Source: Streptomyces sp. CoH27
GTDB taxonomy: Bacteria > Actinomycetota > Actinomycetes > Streptomycetales > Streptomycetaceae
Direction of reading: 5' to 3'
NCBI RefSeq assembly: GCF_020181035.1
Contig: NZ_JAIQYY010000021.1
Coordinates: 63,729-121,748, forward strand
Length of the DNA stretch: 58,020 bases
Below, piece after piece: positions 32,739-41,811 of this stretch; within the stretch, counting starts at the first letter, position 1, and each line of letters opens with the position of its first letter. Under the pieces are notes generated by a model, which searched no databases, was not told the DNA's origin, and was given only the letters and a program-made list of their open reading frames with translations. A program made the position numbers and the translations under genes.

Positions 32739-33698
32739 GTGAGCGGGACGACCGACAGCTCCGGGAACCAGGACCGGGCAGGCCTGCTGAACGGCTTCGC
32801 CGCCTATGGCATGTGGGGGCTGGTCCCTCTGTTCTGGCCGCTGCTGAAGCCCGCCGGGGCGGTGGAGATCCTCACCCACCGCATGGTCTGGTCCCTGGTC
32901 GTCGTCGCCGCCGCGCTGCTCTTCATACGGCGCTGGGCCTGGGCGGGCGAGCTGCTGCGGCAGCCGCGCCGGCTCGCGCTCGTCGCCGTGGCCGCCGCCG
33001 TCATCACCGTGAACTGGGGCGTCTACATCTGGGCCGTGAACTCCGGCCATGTGGTCGAGTCCTCGCTCGGGTACTTCATCAACCCGCTGGTGACCATCGC
33101 GATGGGCGTGCTGCTGCTGAAGGAGCGGCTGCGGCCCGTGCAGTGGGCGGCGGTCGCGACCGGTTTCGCCGCCGTCGTCGTCCTGACCGTCGGCTACGGC
33201 CGCCCGCCGTGGATCTCGCTCACCCTCGCCTTCTCCTTCGCCACCTACGGCCTGGTGAAGAAGAAGGTCGGCCTCGGCGGCATCGAGTCGCTGGCCGCCG
33301 AGACCGCGATCCAGTTCCTGCCCGCGCTCGCCTATCTGCTGTGGCTCGTCGCGCACGGCAAGTCCAGCTTCGTGAACGACGGGACCGGACACGCCGCCCT
33401 GCTCGCTTCCACCGGCCTGGTCACCGCGCTGCCCCTGGTCTGCTTCGGCGCGGCGGCGATCCGCGTACCGCTGTCCACGCTGGGCCTGCTGCAATACCTC
33501 GCCCCCGTCTTCCAGTTCCTGCTCGGCGTCCTGTACTTCCACGAGGCCATGCCGGTGGAGCGCTGGGCCGGGTTCGCACTGGTCTGGCTGGCGCTGATCC
33601 TGCTCACGGGCGACGCACTGCGGACGGCACGGCGGACGCGGGAATCGGTGATCGTGGCGCGTGGAGGGAAGACGGAGTCCGCGGCGGTGGAGGCCTGA
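32739..33698 (+). CDS. rarD: RarD/EamA family membrane transporter
   Basis: A 319-residue protein with about ten hydrophobic segments. RarD signatures are GMWGLVPLFWPLLKPAGAVE, EILTHRMVWSL, NWGVYIWAVNSGHVVESSLG and LGLLQYLAPVFQFLLGVLYF. It belongs to the drug/metabolite transporter superfamily; the substrate is not established. The GTG at 32739 has GGAGGGG before it. Confidence 0.92.
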   Translation: MSGTTDSSGNQDRAGLLNGFAAYGMWGLVPLFWPLLKPAGAVEILTHRMVWSLVVVAAALLFIRRWAWAGELLRQPRRLALVAVAAAVITVNWGVYIWAVNSGHVVESSLGYFINPLVTIAMGVLLLKERLRPVQWAAVATGFAAVVVLTVGYGRPPWISLTLAFSFATYGLVKKKVGLGGIESLAAETAIQFLPALAYLLWLVAHGKSSFVNDGTGHAALLASTGLVTALPLVCFGAAAIRVPLSTLGLLQYLAPVFQFLLGVLYFHEAMPVERWAGFALVWLALILLTGDALRTARRTRESVIVARGGKTESAAVEA

Positions 33699-33764
33699 CG
33701 GACTGTTCACGCGGGGCGGTTCGCACGGGGCCGTTGTCAGTGCCGCGCGCTATAAGTGGCGACC

Positions 33765-34232
33765 ATGTCGACACAGACGCCCACGCCCCTGCACTGGAAG
33801 CTCGTCATCGACGCGGCCGACCCGCACGCCCAGGCCGACTTCTGGGCCGCCGCGCTGCACTACACGGCCGAGGACAACAGCGCCCTCGTCGAACGGCTGC
33901 TGTCCGCCGGCGCGCTGCCCGCCGAGGCCACGGTCGAGTACCACGGCCGCCTCGCCTTCCGTGACCTGATCGCCGTACGACACCCCGACGACCCGTACGA
34001 CCCCGAGACCGGCACCGGGCTGGGCCGGCGCCTGCTCTTCCAGCGCGTCCCGGAGCCGAAGACCGTCAAGAACCGCCTCCACCTCGACCTGCACGCCGGC
34101 CCGGAGCGACGCGCTCAGGAGGTGGCACGGCTGGAGGCACTGGGCGCCCGGGTCGTACGCGAGGTGAAGGAGCCCAGCGGGGAGTGGGTGGTGCTGACGG
34201 ATCCGGAGGGGGGCGAGTTCTGCTTGCAGTGA
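33765..34232 (+). CDS. VOC (glyoxalase-like) family protein
   Basis: A 155-residue protein. It starts with PLHWKLVIDAADPHAQADFW, the usual first beta-alpha unit of vicinal-oxygen-chelate proteins, and ends KNRLHLDLHAG... GEWVVLTDPEGGEFCL. This is the common actinobacterial glyoxalase-like domain. The function is unknown, perhaps resistance or isomerase. TATAAG lies eight bases before the ATG with no ribosome site, so the message could be leaderless. Confidence 0.85.
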   Translation: MSTQTPTPLHWKLVIDAADPHAQADFWAAALHYTAEDNSALVERLLSAGALPAEATVEYHGRLAFRDLIAVRHPDDPYDPETGTGLGRRLLFQRVPEPKTVKNRLHLDLHAGPERRAQEVARLEALGARVVREVKEPSGEWVVLTDPEGGEFCLQ

Positions 34233-34260
34233 GTCCCGCGAAGTCCGGTGCGGGGCGGGG

Positions 34261-35664
34261 TTACGGCTGAGTGGCGCGGGCAGCCCGGTCGGTCAGGCGG
34301 ACCATGCGGGCGCGGGCGGACTCCAGGGGCCGTGGATCATCGGCGGCCGGACCGGGCTCGGCGCTGAGGTCCGTCCACAGCTCGATCAGGTCACGGCCCA
34401 GCCGCAGGCCCTCCTCGGGGTCACGCACCGCACGCCAGGCCGTCGCCGCGCTCTGCATGTTGCCGTAGGCGGCCTCCGTGTCCCGTGCCTGGCGGCGCAG
34501 CCGGGCGAGGTCCAGCGACTGCCGGCAGGCGCGGACCGGTTCGCCGCCCAAGTAGGCGATGTAGGCGGACAGTTCACGCAGATGCAGCACCTCGGCGTGG
34601 CCGGGGCCCAGCACGGTGGCCGCCTCCGCGACCGTGCGCTCGGCGAGTTCGGCCGCCGCCTCGATACGGCCCGCCCGCACGGCCTCGTTGATCCGCGTCA
34701 TCGGCTCGGTCAGCAACTCGGCCCCCTCCGCCGTCTCGGTCACGGGCCCGTCCCCGAGCACCTCCTCGGCAACGGCGTCGAAGCCTCGGGCGGGGGTGTG
34801 AACGGGGCCGGAACCGATGGGCTCGTCGGCCTCGCCGAGGCTCATCCCGGGGACACCGAGCAACGCGAAGCCTGTCTTGGGGGCGTCAGCCTTCGGGGCG
34901 TCAGCCTTCGGGGCCTCGGACTTCGCGGCCTCGGACTGCGTGGCCTCGGACTGCGTGGCCTCGGGCTTCGGGGCCTGGGACTTCGGGATGACGGCCTTCG
35001 TGGCGCCGATCGTGGGGACGTCGGTCCCGGGGGCGTCGGACTTCGGGGCCTCGCTCCCCGGAATGTCAGTGCCGGCCGCCGGGGCCGGAGACGCCGCCGG
35101 GGCCGGAGACGCCGCCGGGGCCGGAATCGCAGCCGGGGCCGGAGACATGACCGGCGGGGGACCGAACTGCCCGGTCGGCATCTGTACGGTCCCGGCGGAC
35201 ATGGCCCCCCGCTCCCGCACCGAAGCCCCGCCGGCCTCACCTTCCGCCGAAGCCCCGCCTGCCACGCTCTCCGGCGCGGCCGCGTCCGCCTCTCCTCGCG
35301 AAGCCACTCCCACCATGCCCTGTTCTTCCCCCTGAGCCGCGCCCGCTCCACTCGTCGGCTTTCCCGGCGGAGCCACCCGGACCGGCTCCCCCGCGACCCG
35401 GCTGGAGCCGTCCGCCGAGACCTCCAGGGGAACCATGAGGCCCGCCCGGTCGTCCTGGATCGTGGCACGTATGGGGGCGCCGAGGCTGATGGCGAGGCGC
35501 TGGAGGTGGTTCAGGACCGCCTGCTGGATCTTCTCGCCCGGCGCCGGGGTCACCGACGTCCCGCCCACCGACGCGCCGTCCGCGTCGAACACCCGGACCG
35601 GTACCACGGCCGGATGCGCCGCGGGCTGCTGCGCCCGCTTCTTCTCGAAGCTCAGTCGAGACAT
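34261..35664 (-). CDS. TPR-type protein with a long Ala/Pro/Lys low-complexity middle
   Basis: A 467-residue protein. Residues 1-100 form a compact, conserved-looking domain (MSRLSFEKKRAQQ, VPVRVFDADGASVGG, EKIQQAVLNHLQRLAISLGA). Residues ~100-300 are low complexity, with SPAPAA repeats and alternating SEAPKADAPK-type units. Residues ~320-467 are helical and TPR-like (INEAVRAGRIEAAAELAERT, GHAEVLHLRELSAYIAYLGG, RACRQSLDLARLRRQA). The start is the ATG at 35664 with AGGGA upstream. A scaffold role is possible; no enzyme motif is seen. Confidence 0.75.
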   Translation of the reverse strand: MSRLSFEKKRAQQPAAHPAVVPVRVFDADGASVGGTSVTPAPGEKIQQAVLNHLQRLAISLGAPIRATIQDDRAGLMVPLEVSADGSSRVAGEPVRVAPPGKPTSGAGAAQGEEQGMVGVASRGEADAAAPESVAGGASAEGEAGGASVRERGAMSAGTVQMPTGQFGPPPVMSPAPAAIPAPAASPAPAASPAPAAGTDIPGSEAPKSDAPGTDVPTIGATKAVIPKSQAPKPEATQSEATQSEAAKSEAPKADAPKADAPKTGFALLGVPGMSLGEADEPIGSGPVHTPARGFDAVAEEVLGDGPVTETAEGAELLTEPMTRINEAVRAGRIEAAAELAERTVAEAATVLGPGHAEVLHLRELSAYIAYLGGEPVRACRQSLDLARLRRQARDTEAAYGNMQSAATAWRAVRDPEEGLRLGRDLIELWTDLSAEPGPAADDPRPLESARARMVRLTDRAARATQP

Positions 35665-35807
35665 CGGTTTTCCCTCACTCCCCCGGCGTCGCGATCCGGT
35701 CGTACGCGTCCTGCCCACCAGTGTGTCCGCTCCCCTCGGCTTCCGCGTCACCGCACCGTCACAGCCTCGCACCAGCCGCACGCGGGAACCCCTGGAGGAA
35801 ATTGCTT

Positions 35808-35830
35808 GCGTGTGCATAAAATGCACACGC
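35808..35830. promoter_or_regulatory. Perfect dyad before the FMN reductase gene
   Basis: Two 10-base arms, GCGTGTGCAT and ATGCACACGC, separated by AAA. The dyad ends 38 bases before the start codon and lies in unusually A+T-rich sequence (TATTCGGGATACG follows). It is a strong candidate repressor site; no repressor gene is adjacent. Confidence 0.6.
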
Positions 35831-35868
35831 CTTTATTCGGGATACGACAGCACTCCCCTGGGGGACCA

Positions 35869-36456
35869 ATGAGCCGCCGCTTCCTCTTCCTGCTCGGCAG
35901 CGCCCGCACCGAGGGCAACACCGAACTGCTGGCCCGCGAGGCGGCCGAGCAGCTGCCGGCTAACGTCGAGCAGCGCTGGATCCGCCTCGCCGAGCACCCG
36001 CTGCCCGACTTCGCGGACCTGCGGCACGACACCGAGCACATACGGCCGCCGCACGACAGCACCACCGGCCTGTTGCTGGACGCCACCCTCGCGGCCACGG
36101 ACATCGTGATCGCCTCGCCCCTGTACTGGTACTCGGTGTCCGGCCTCACCAAGCGCTACCTCGACTACTGGTCGGGCTGGCTGCGCACCCCCGGCCTGGA
36201 CTTCAGGGCGACCATGGCCGGACGCACGCTGTGGGGCATCGCGGCGCTGGCCGACCGCGAGCCGTCGGTCGCCGACCCGTACGTCGGCACGCTCAACAAC
36301 TCGGCCGCCTACTTGGGCATGCGCTTCGGCGGGGTCCTGCTCGGCAACGGCAGCGGGCCCGGTGACGTACTGCGGGACACCGAAGCGCTCACGCGCGCGA
36401 AGACGTTCTTCGCCGAGGACGCGCCCCTCGCCCGCTTCCCGTACCAGAGCGCTTGA
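35869..36456 (+). CDS. NADPH-dependent FMN reductase / flavodoxin-fold protein
   Basis: A 195-residue protein. The phosphate-binding loop is LLGSARTEGNTELLAREAA, and the flavin site SPLYWYSVSGLTKRYLDYW is typical of FMN-dependent reductases and NAD(P)H:quinone reductases. The final segment GGVLLGNGSGPGDVLRDTEA is consistent. The substrate is unknown. It ends seven bases before the convergent ABC permease gene. A 23-base dyad upstream suggests regulation. Confidence 0.88.
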   Translation: MSRRFLFLLGSARTEGNTELLAREAAEQLPANVEQRWIRLAEHPLPDFADLRHDTEHIRPPHDSTTGLLLDATLAATDIVIASPLYWYSVSGLTKRYLDYWSGWLRTPGLDFRATMAGRTLWGIAALADREPSVADPYVGTLNNSAAYLGMRFGGVLLGNGSGPGDVLRDTEALTRAKTFFAEDAPLARFPYQSA

Positions 36457-36462
36457 GGGCGT

Positions 36463-37344
36463 CTATGCGCTGATGTCCTTCGTCGTGAACCTCGCCCAGG
36501 CCGCCGAGCCGAACACGGCCGCGTACAGCGCCTGGAGGCCGAGGTTCTTCACCAGGTCGTCCCAGTACACGGGGTCGCGCATCAGGTCGGCGAAGGACAG
36601 CCAGTAGTGCGAGAAGAAGTACGGCTGCAGCGCGTGCAGTTGGGGTATCTGGTCGAGGATCTGGACGGTGATGACCAGGCCCACCGTGGTCGCCATCGCC
36701 GCGATGCCGCTGTTGGTGAGGGTCGACACGAACAGACCGAGGGCCGCCACGCCGATCAGTGAGGCGGCGACGACCAGGGCGATCAGCAGCGCCCGACCGA
36801 GTCCTTCGGCGAAGCTGATGCGGGTGCCGGAGATCGTCATCAGATCGCCGAGCGGGAACAGCAGCGCGCCGACGGCCAGCGCGAAGACGGTGACGACGAG
36901 TGTGGCGAGCAGACAGAAAGCCATCACCGTCGCGTACTTGGTGAGCAGCAGTCTGGTCCGGCCGGCCGGGGCGACCAGCAGATAGCGCAGGGTGCCCGCG
37001 CCCGACTCGCCCGCTATCGCGTCACCCGCGACGACACCGACGGCCATCGGCAGGAAGAACGGCAGCGTCGCGGCCAGCGCCGTGAACACCAGGAACAGAC
37101 CGTTGTTGGTGATCTGCCCGAGGAACGCCGGGCTCCGGTCGCCCTGGCCGACCGCCGAGCCGCCCCGCGTCTCGATCTTCACCGCGATCCCGACCAGCAC
37201 CGGCACCGCGGCCAGCACCCCGAGCAGGGCAAGCGTGCGCCAGCGGCGGACCGTCGTGATCAGCTCGCTGCGCAGCAGCCCGAACGTCCACAGCGGACTC
37301 GGCCGCCGCAGGACCGGCTCGTGGGCCGCCTCAGCCCGCGACAT
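36463..37344 (-). CDS. ABC-2 type permease
   Basis: A 293-residue membrane subunit of an ABC exporter with about six hydrophobic segments. It has the family region GVVAGDAIAGESGAGTLRYL followed by APAGRTRLLLTKY. It overlaps the ATPase gene by 14 bases and is translated after it. The transported compound is unknown; such pairs export drugs, peptides or lipids. Confidence 0.9.
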   Translation of the reverse strand: MSRAEAAHEPVLRRPSPLWTFGLLRSELITTVRRWRTLALLGVLAAVPVLVGIAVKIETRGGSAVGQGDRSPAFLGQITNNGLFLVFTALAATLPFFLPMAVGVVAGDAIAGESGAGTLRYLLVAPAGRTRLLLTKYATVMAFCLLATLVVTVFALAVGALLFPLGDLMTISGTRISFAEGLGRALLIALVVAASLIGVAALGLFVSTLTNSGIAAMATTVGLVITVQILDQIPQLHALQPYFFSHYWLSFADLMRDPVYWDDLVKNLGLQALYAAVFGSAAWARFTTKDISA

Positions 37345-38329
37345 CGAAGCCCTCCCCCGTCAGTGCCACGAACGCGTCCTCCAGCGAGGCCCGTTCGAGC
37401 GTGAAGCCGCGGACCCGCACGCCCGCCGTGACCAGGGCCGCGTTCACCTCGGCGAGGTCCCGCGCGGGCGGGTCGCCGGTGACCCGGTCGCCGTCGGCGC
37501 CGACGTCCCCGACGCCCTGTTCCTTCAGCACCCGGGCCGCCTCGGCCGCGTCCGGGGTGATCACCACCAGCCGGCCGCGCGCCCCGGCCGCCAGGTCGGC
37601 CACCGCGCCCTGGGTGATGAGCCGGCCCTGCGCCATGACCGCCGCGTGCGTGCACACCTGCTCGATCTCGTCGAGGAGGTGGGAGGAGAGGAAGACAGTC
37701 GTGCCGTCAGCGGCCAATTCCCTGATCAGGGTGCGGATCTCCCGCATGCCCTGCGGGTCGAGGCCGTTGGTGGGCTCGTCCAGGACGAGCAGCCGGCGCG
37801 GCTGGAGCAGTGCGGCCGCGAGACCGAGGCGCTGCTTCATGCCGAGCGAGTACGCCTTCGTCTTCTTGCCGGCGGCGGCCGCGAGGCCCACCCGGTCCAG
37901 GACGGCGGCGACGCGGGCGCGCCGGGTGCGCGGGTCGGCGGTCGGGTCGGCGGCGTCGTAACGCAGCAGGTTGTCCCGGCCGGAGAGGAAGCCATACAGG
38001 GCGGGGCCCTCGATGAGCGCGCCGACCTCGGGCAGCACGGCACGGGCCGCCCGGGGCATCGGGCGGCCCAGCACGCTCGCCGTGCCGGCGGTGGGCTCGA
38101 TCAGGCCCATCAGCATGCGGATGGTGGTGGTCTTGCCCGAGCCGTTCGGTCCGAGGAAGCCGAAGACGCTGCCCGCCGGAACGGTCAGGTCGAGGCCGTC
38201 GACGGCGAGCTGTCCGCCGCCGTAGCGCTTGGTCAGGCCGCGGGTGGCGATGACGCTCGCCTCCGCCTGCCCGGGGGCCCGCTCCCGCGCGTCCCCCGCC
38301 TCGCGCTCCGTGGCGGACAGTCCGTCCAT
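37331..38329 (-). CDS. ABC-2 type ATP-binding protein
   Basis: A 332-residue ATPase. Walker A is GPNGSGKTT, the signature is YSLGMKQRLGLAAALL, Walker B is LLVLDEPTNGLDPQG, and the switch His is in VFLSSHLLDEIEQV. A C-terminal domain of about 90 residues follows (residues ~245-332), as in drug-resistance type exporters. The ATG at 38329 has AGGGGGAG before it. It pairs with the permease. Confidence 0.93.
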   Translation of the reverse strand: MDGLSATEREAGDARERAPGQAEASVIATRGLTKRYGGGQLAVDGLDLTVPAGSVFGFLGPNGSGKTTTIRMLMGLIEPTAGTASVLGRPMPRAARAVLPEVGALIEGPALYGFLSGRDNLLRYDAADPTADPRTRRARVAAVLDRVGLAAAAGKKTKAYSLGMKQRLGLAAALLQPRRLLVLDEPTNGLDPQGMREIRTLIRELAADGTTVFLSSHLLDEIEQVCTHAAVMAQGRLITQGAVADLAAGARGRLVVITPDAAEAARVLKEQGVGDVGADGDRVTGDPPARDLAEVNAALVTAGVRVRGFTLERASLEDAFVALTGEGFDVAG

Positions 38330-38399
38330 CGGCTCCCCCTCGATTCGTGCTCCCGTGAAGAGTCAACGCACGGTAACGGCCCGTAGTGCCCGGACCGGG

Positions 38400-39599
38400 T
38401 CACTTTCCTGCGTCGGCCGCCTTCACCAGGGCGGACTTGGTCACAGCGCCGGCGTAGACCTTGCCGTCGTCGGTCATCAGGACGTTGATCAGGCGGGTGG
38501 AGAAGACCGTGCCTTTGCCGAACTTGCCGGAGACCTGGTCGCCGAGTGAGCCGAGGAAGCCGCTGAGGTCACCGGCCTTGGAACCGCCCGTCGGCAGACC
38601 GCCCTTGGAGCCGGTCTCGAAGGTGGCGATGGACGTCCAGCCCTTGCCGAGGACGGTGCCCTTGTCGTGCCCCGGGGTGAAGTCCTCGCCGCGCTTGACC
38701 GCGTGCTCCCGGTCTGCGCCGTCCTTCTTCTGCTCCGTCACCTTCGCGCCCTTGGGCGGGGTGAAGGCGAAGGTGGACGCGGAGGGCTTGGCGAAGGAGA
38801 CCTCCGTGAAGCCCGCGTCGACGACGGCCGCGCCGCCGCTCTTCGGGGTCAGCGTGAACTTCAGCGGCATGCCCGTCTTCGAGTCGACGGCGATGCTGAT
38901 CGCGCCGACCGTGGTGCCGGACTGGCGGGGCTTGATCAGCAGCTTGTAGGCGGCGCGGCCGGCGACCTGCTCGGTGCCGTCGACAGTGACGGACGTGGTG
39001 TCGTCCACCGCCTTCAGCGCCTGGTCGGCGAAGTCCTTGGGGGTGGCCGGGGGCTCGGTCTTGTCCTTGCCGGAGTCGGCGGAGGTGCCGTGGAAGACCG
39101 AGTTGGTCTTGCTGTCGTAGCCCCAGACGTTCGTGCCGTCGTGGATGAGGCTGTACTCGGAGCCGCTCTCCAGCAGCGACACCTTCTGCTTGTCCGGGCC
39201 ATCGGTAGCGACGCGCAGTGTGTGCGTGCCGGTGACCAGTTCGGTGAGCTTGGCCTGGGGGTCGGCGGAGGAGCCCTCGCCGGAGCCCTTGCCCGCCCCG
39301 GAGACCAGGCTGCTCTCCAGGCCGCCGAGGTTCGGCAGGCCGAGGTCGGTGCTGATCTTCACCGTGCCGGACAGCTGCTGCACGTCCGACTTTGCGATCT
39401 TGTCGATGAGCTGCTTGGCGGTGATCTTGGGCAGGTCGGGGTCGCCTGAGGCGGCGAGCGCCGGGACCAGCCCGATCGTGGCCGCCGCCACCCCCACCAC
39501 CGCGACCGGGACCGCGTACCGCGCGGCCTTGCGGCGTCCGCTGTGCGGGTTCTCGTCCCGCACGGCGTCCACTGCGTCGTCGGATTCGTACGGTGCCAT
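38400..39599 (-). CDS. LolA-like/DUF2092 exported protein
   Basis: A 399-residue protein with one N-terminal membrane anchor or signal (RYAVPVAVVGVAAATIGLVP, about residues 28-47) and an extracytoplasmic domain. The domain has LSGTVKISTDLGLPNL, YSLIHDGTNVWGYDSKTNSV and VAGRAAYKLLIKPRQSGTTV, typical of lipoprotein-carrier-like proteins. GGAGGT lies before the ATG. It is upstream of the ABC-2 exporter genes on the same strand (70-base gap) and may work with them. It may bind a lipid or cell-wall component. Confidence 0.82.
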   Translation of the reverse strand: MAPYESDDAVDAVRDENPHSGRRKAARYAVPVAVVGVAAATIGLVPALAASGDPDLPKITAKQLIDKIAKSDVQQLSGTVKISTDLGLPNLGGLESSLVSGAGKGSGEGSSADPQAKLTELVTGTHTLRVATDGPDKQKVSLLESGSEYSLIHDGTNVWGYDSKTNSVFHGTSADSGKDKTEPPATPKDFADQALKAVDDTTSVTVDGTEQVAGRAAYKLLIKPRQSGTTVGAISIAVDSKTGMPLKFTLTPKSGGAAVVDAGFTEVSFAKPSASTFAFTPPKGAKVTEQKKDGADREHAVKRGEDFTPGHDKGTVLGKGWTSIATFETGSKGGLPTGGSKAGDLSGFLGSLGDQVSGKFGKGTVFSTRLINVLMTDDGKVYAGAVTKSALVKAADAGK

Positions 39600-39826
39600 G
39601 TGTGCCTTACCTCCGTCGTCGGCGGCGGCTGTCCTCACGCTGGTCCACCCTGAGCCGCCATTCTCACCCGAATCGGTGAGGAGTGGTGATGTCCGTGTTC
39701 TCCATCTCATCAAACCGGCCATGAAGAAGCGTCAGACCACGGAGCCAACTCCATGTACGACTGCGGTATGACACGCGGGGGTGACGGCTTCCGCGACCCC
39801 TAGGGGGCCGGACGGATCGCACGAAT

Positions 39827-39846
39827 GCCGTACGCCGTCGTACGGC
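39827..39846 (-). terminator. Hairpin in the 364-base gap upstream of the LolA-like gene
   Basis: GCCGTACG-CCGT-CGTACGGC, a perfect 8-base-pair stem, 118 bases after the polyprenyl synthase stop. The same gap (39600-39963) also holds two copies of GGACACGTCAG (39905-39915, 39921-39931). Otherwise only presumed promoter sequence for the LolA-like gene is seen. Confidence 0.45.
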
Positions 39847-39963
39847 CGCCTGCCCGCACGGGCACCCGCACGCGCCGCACGGCCGGCCGCCGGAGGCACG
39901 TTGCGGACACGTCAGGTCGTGGACACGTCAGCCAATGCTGCCGCAGAGCCGGTGTCAGGGGCG

Positions 39964-40974
39964 TCAGCCCGCGCGGTGCACCACGGCATCGCACAGCTCC
40001 TCCAGCGCCCGCTTGGCGTCGCAGTCCCGCAGCGGGGACAGCGCGGCCCGGGCCTCGTCCGCATACCGCACGGTGTCGCGGCGGGCCTGCTCCAGCGCCG
40101 GGTGGGCGCGCAGCGCGGTCAGCGCCTCGGCGTGCCGGGCGTCGTCGCCGAGGTCGGAGTCCAGCAGCTCGCACAGCGCGAGGTCCTCGGGCAGCCCCAG
40201 CCGGGCCGCGCGCTCGCGCAGCCGGAGCACGGGCAGGGTCGGGATGCCCTCGCGCAGGTCGGTGCCCGGGGTCTTGCCGGACTCGTGCGAGTCGGAGGCG
40301 ATGTCCAGGACGTCGTCGGCGAGCTGGAAGGCGACACCGAGCCGCTCGCCGTACTGGGTGAGGACGTCGATGACCGTCTCGTCGGCGCCCGACATCATCG
40401 CGCCGAACCGGCACGCGACCGCCACCAGGGAGCCGGTCTTGCCGCTGAGCACGTCCAGGTAGTGCTCGACCGGGTCACGGCCGTCGGAGGGGCCGGCGGT
40501 CTCCAGGATCTGGCCCGTGACCAGCCGCTCGAACGCGAGGGCCTGCACCCGGACCGCCTCGGGCCCGAGGTCGGCGAGGATCTGGGAAGCGCGGGCGAAC
40601 AGGAAGTCACCGGTGAGGACCGCGACGGAGTTGCCCCAGCGGGTGTTGGCGCTGTCCACACCGCGCCGCACGGCCGCCTCGTCCATGACGTCGTCGTGGT
40701 ACAGCGTGGCCAGATGCGTCAGCTCCACGACGACGCCCGACGGCACGATTCCCGGCGCGTAGCGGTCGCCGAACTGGGCCGCGAGCATCACGAGCAGCGG
40801 CCGGAACCGCTTCCCGCCGGCCCGTACCAGGTGCTGCGCGGCCTCCGTGATGAACGGAACCTCACTCTTGGTGGCTTCGAGCAAGCCTTCCTCGACAGCC
40901 GCCAATCCGGCCTGGACATCGGCTTCGAGAGCCTGGTCCCGCACGCTCAGCCCGAACGGCCCGACGACGGTCAC
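39964..40974 (-). CDS. Long-chain polyprenyl diphosphate synthase
   Basis: A 336-residue prenyltransferase. The first aspartate-rich motif is DDVMD (94-98) and the second DDVLD (220-224), with GGKRFRPLL near residue 53. Small residues (A89, T90) lie four to five positions before the first motif, which in this family allows long chains. The product is probably the menaquinone side chain, fitting the quinone-linked genes nearby. It starts with GTG and AGGAG seven bases before it. Confidence 0.93.
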   Translation of the reverse strand: MTVVGPFGLSVRDQALEADVQAGLAAVEEGLLEATKSEVPFITEAAQHLVRAGGKRFRPLLVMLAAQFGDRYAPGIVPSGVVVELTHLATLYHDDVMDEAAVRRGVDSANTRWGNSVAVLTGDFLFARASQILADLGPEAVRVQALAFERLVTGQILETAGPSDGRDPVEHYLDVLSGKTGSLVAVACRFGAMMSGADETVIDVLTQYGERLGVAFQLADDVLDIASDSHESGKTPGTDLREGIPTLPVLRLRERAARLGLPEDLALCELLDSDLGDDARHAEALTALRAHPALEQARRDTVRYADEARAALSPLRDCDAKRALEELCDAVVHRAG

Positions 40975-41599
40975 GAGGGGTCTCCTGTCTGCTGGTGTCT
41001 GCTGGCGATTACACGGTTTGTCGATAGGTCGCTGCCATCACTCAAGTCAGCGTATCCGGTCCTGTTTCGATCACCGATAGCGCCCACCGGTCCAGCCCGG
41101 GTGGTATTGGATCATGGCCGGTATGCGCAAGATCGGACGATAAGAACGGACATCTATCGACTTAACAGGAAGCCTTGCGCTTTGTCGCGAACCCGGGGGG
41201 CGAGCGGAGTAACGCCTCCACCCCACCCCGCACACGCCCGCGGACATACACGACAACGACGGGCATCGCGTCACGGGTTCCGGGAGGCATCCCCAGGTCA
41301 CCCCCGGGTCACCCCCAGGCCGCCCGCCGGCCACCTCACACCCACCTCTCACCCCGACCCCGGAATCCGCCAAGTCCGATTTGACAGGGTTTGCTATTTC
41401 GTGAGTTGGGTCACGCTCCCCCATCTGGCATCCCAGCCGCCGGGCACCCTCCCTCCCCTTGCCCGGTCGGCCAGTTGGGCGTTGGCAACCGCAAAGGATC
41501 AAGTACCCCATAGGGCACAGATCAAGGTCAAATGGTGCGTTGTGTGATTCCAGCACTTGTTCCCGACATGTGCTCTCGCATACGTTCCGGGCCGTCGGG
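40975..41599. other. Gene-free stretch between the polyprenyl synthase and the riboswitch
   Basis: No convincing gene. It must hold the divergent promoters. Seen by eye: a tandem CAGCAGACA pair next to the synthase ribosome site (about 40986-41004), two GGTCACCCCC-like direct repeats (about 41296-41316), and a TTGACA hexamer at 41381 without a good -10 box. Confidence 0.5.
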
Positions 41600-41750
41600 C
41601 GGACGCCGAATCCTGCCGCCGCCCGCATAACCATCCACGAACCCATTTCGTACGGCAGGAGCGGGGGACCCAGGTAAGCCGCCGGACCGGACGACACGCG
41701 TCGCACGGAACGGCTAGGGGTGAAGCCGTGCCTTCTCGCGAAGGTACGGC
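41600..41750 (+). ncRNA. Cyclic di-AMP riboswitch (ydaO/yuaA class), probable
   Basis: The leader of the transglycosylase gene has the class landmarks. GCCGAATCCTGCCG pairs its TCCTGCCG (41611-41618) with CGGCAGGA (41653-41660), and is followed directly by the conserved GCGGGGGACCCAGG and, at 41717-41726, GGGGTGAAGC. A hairpin at 41725-41750 (GCCGTGCCTT with AAGGTACGGC) right after it could be the expression platform. In Streptomyces this class is known to precede genes for cell-wall hydrolases such as rpfA and other SLT/NLP proteins; c-di-AMP turns expression off. Confidence 0.85.
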
Positions 41751-41811
41751 CGGGCACCTCCCCGCCCGAACCCGACAGCTCACCTCGCAGGCGACGGAGA
41801 GGAACATCCCC

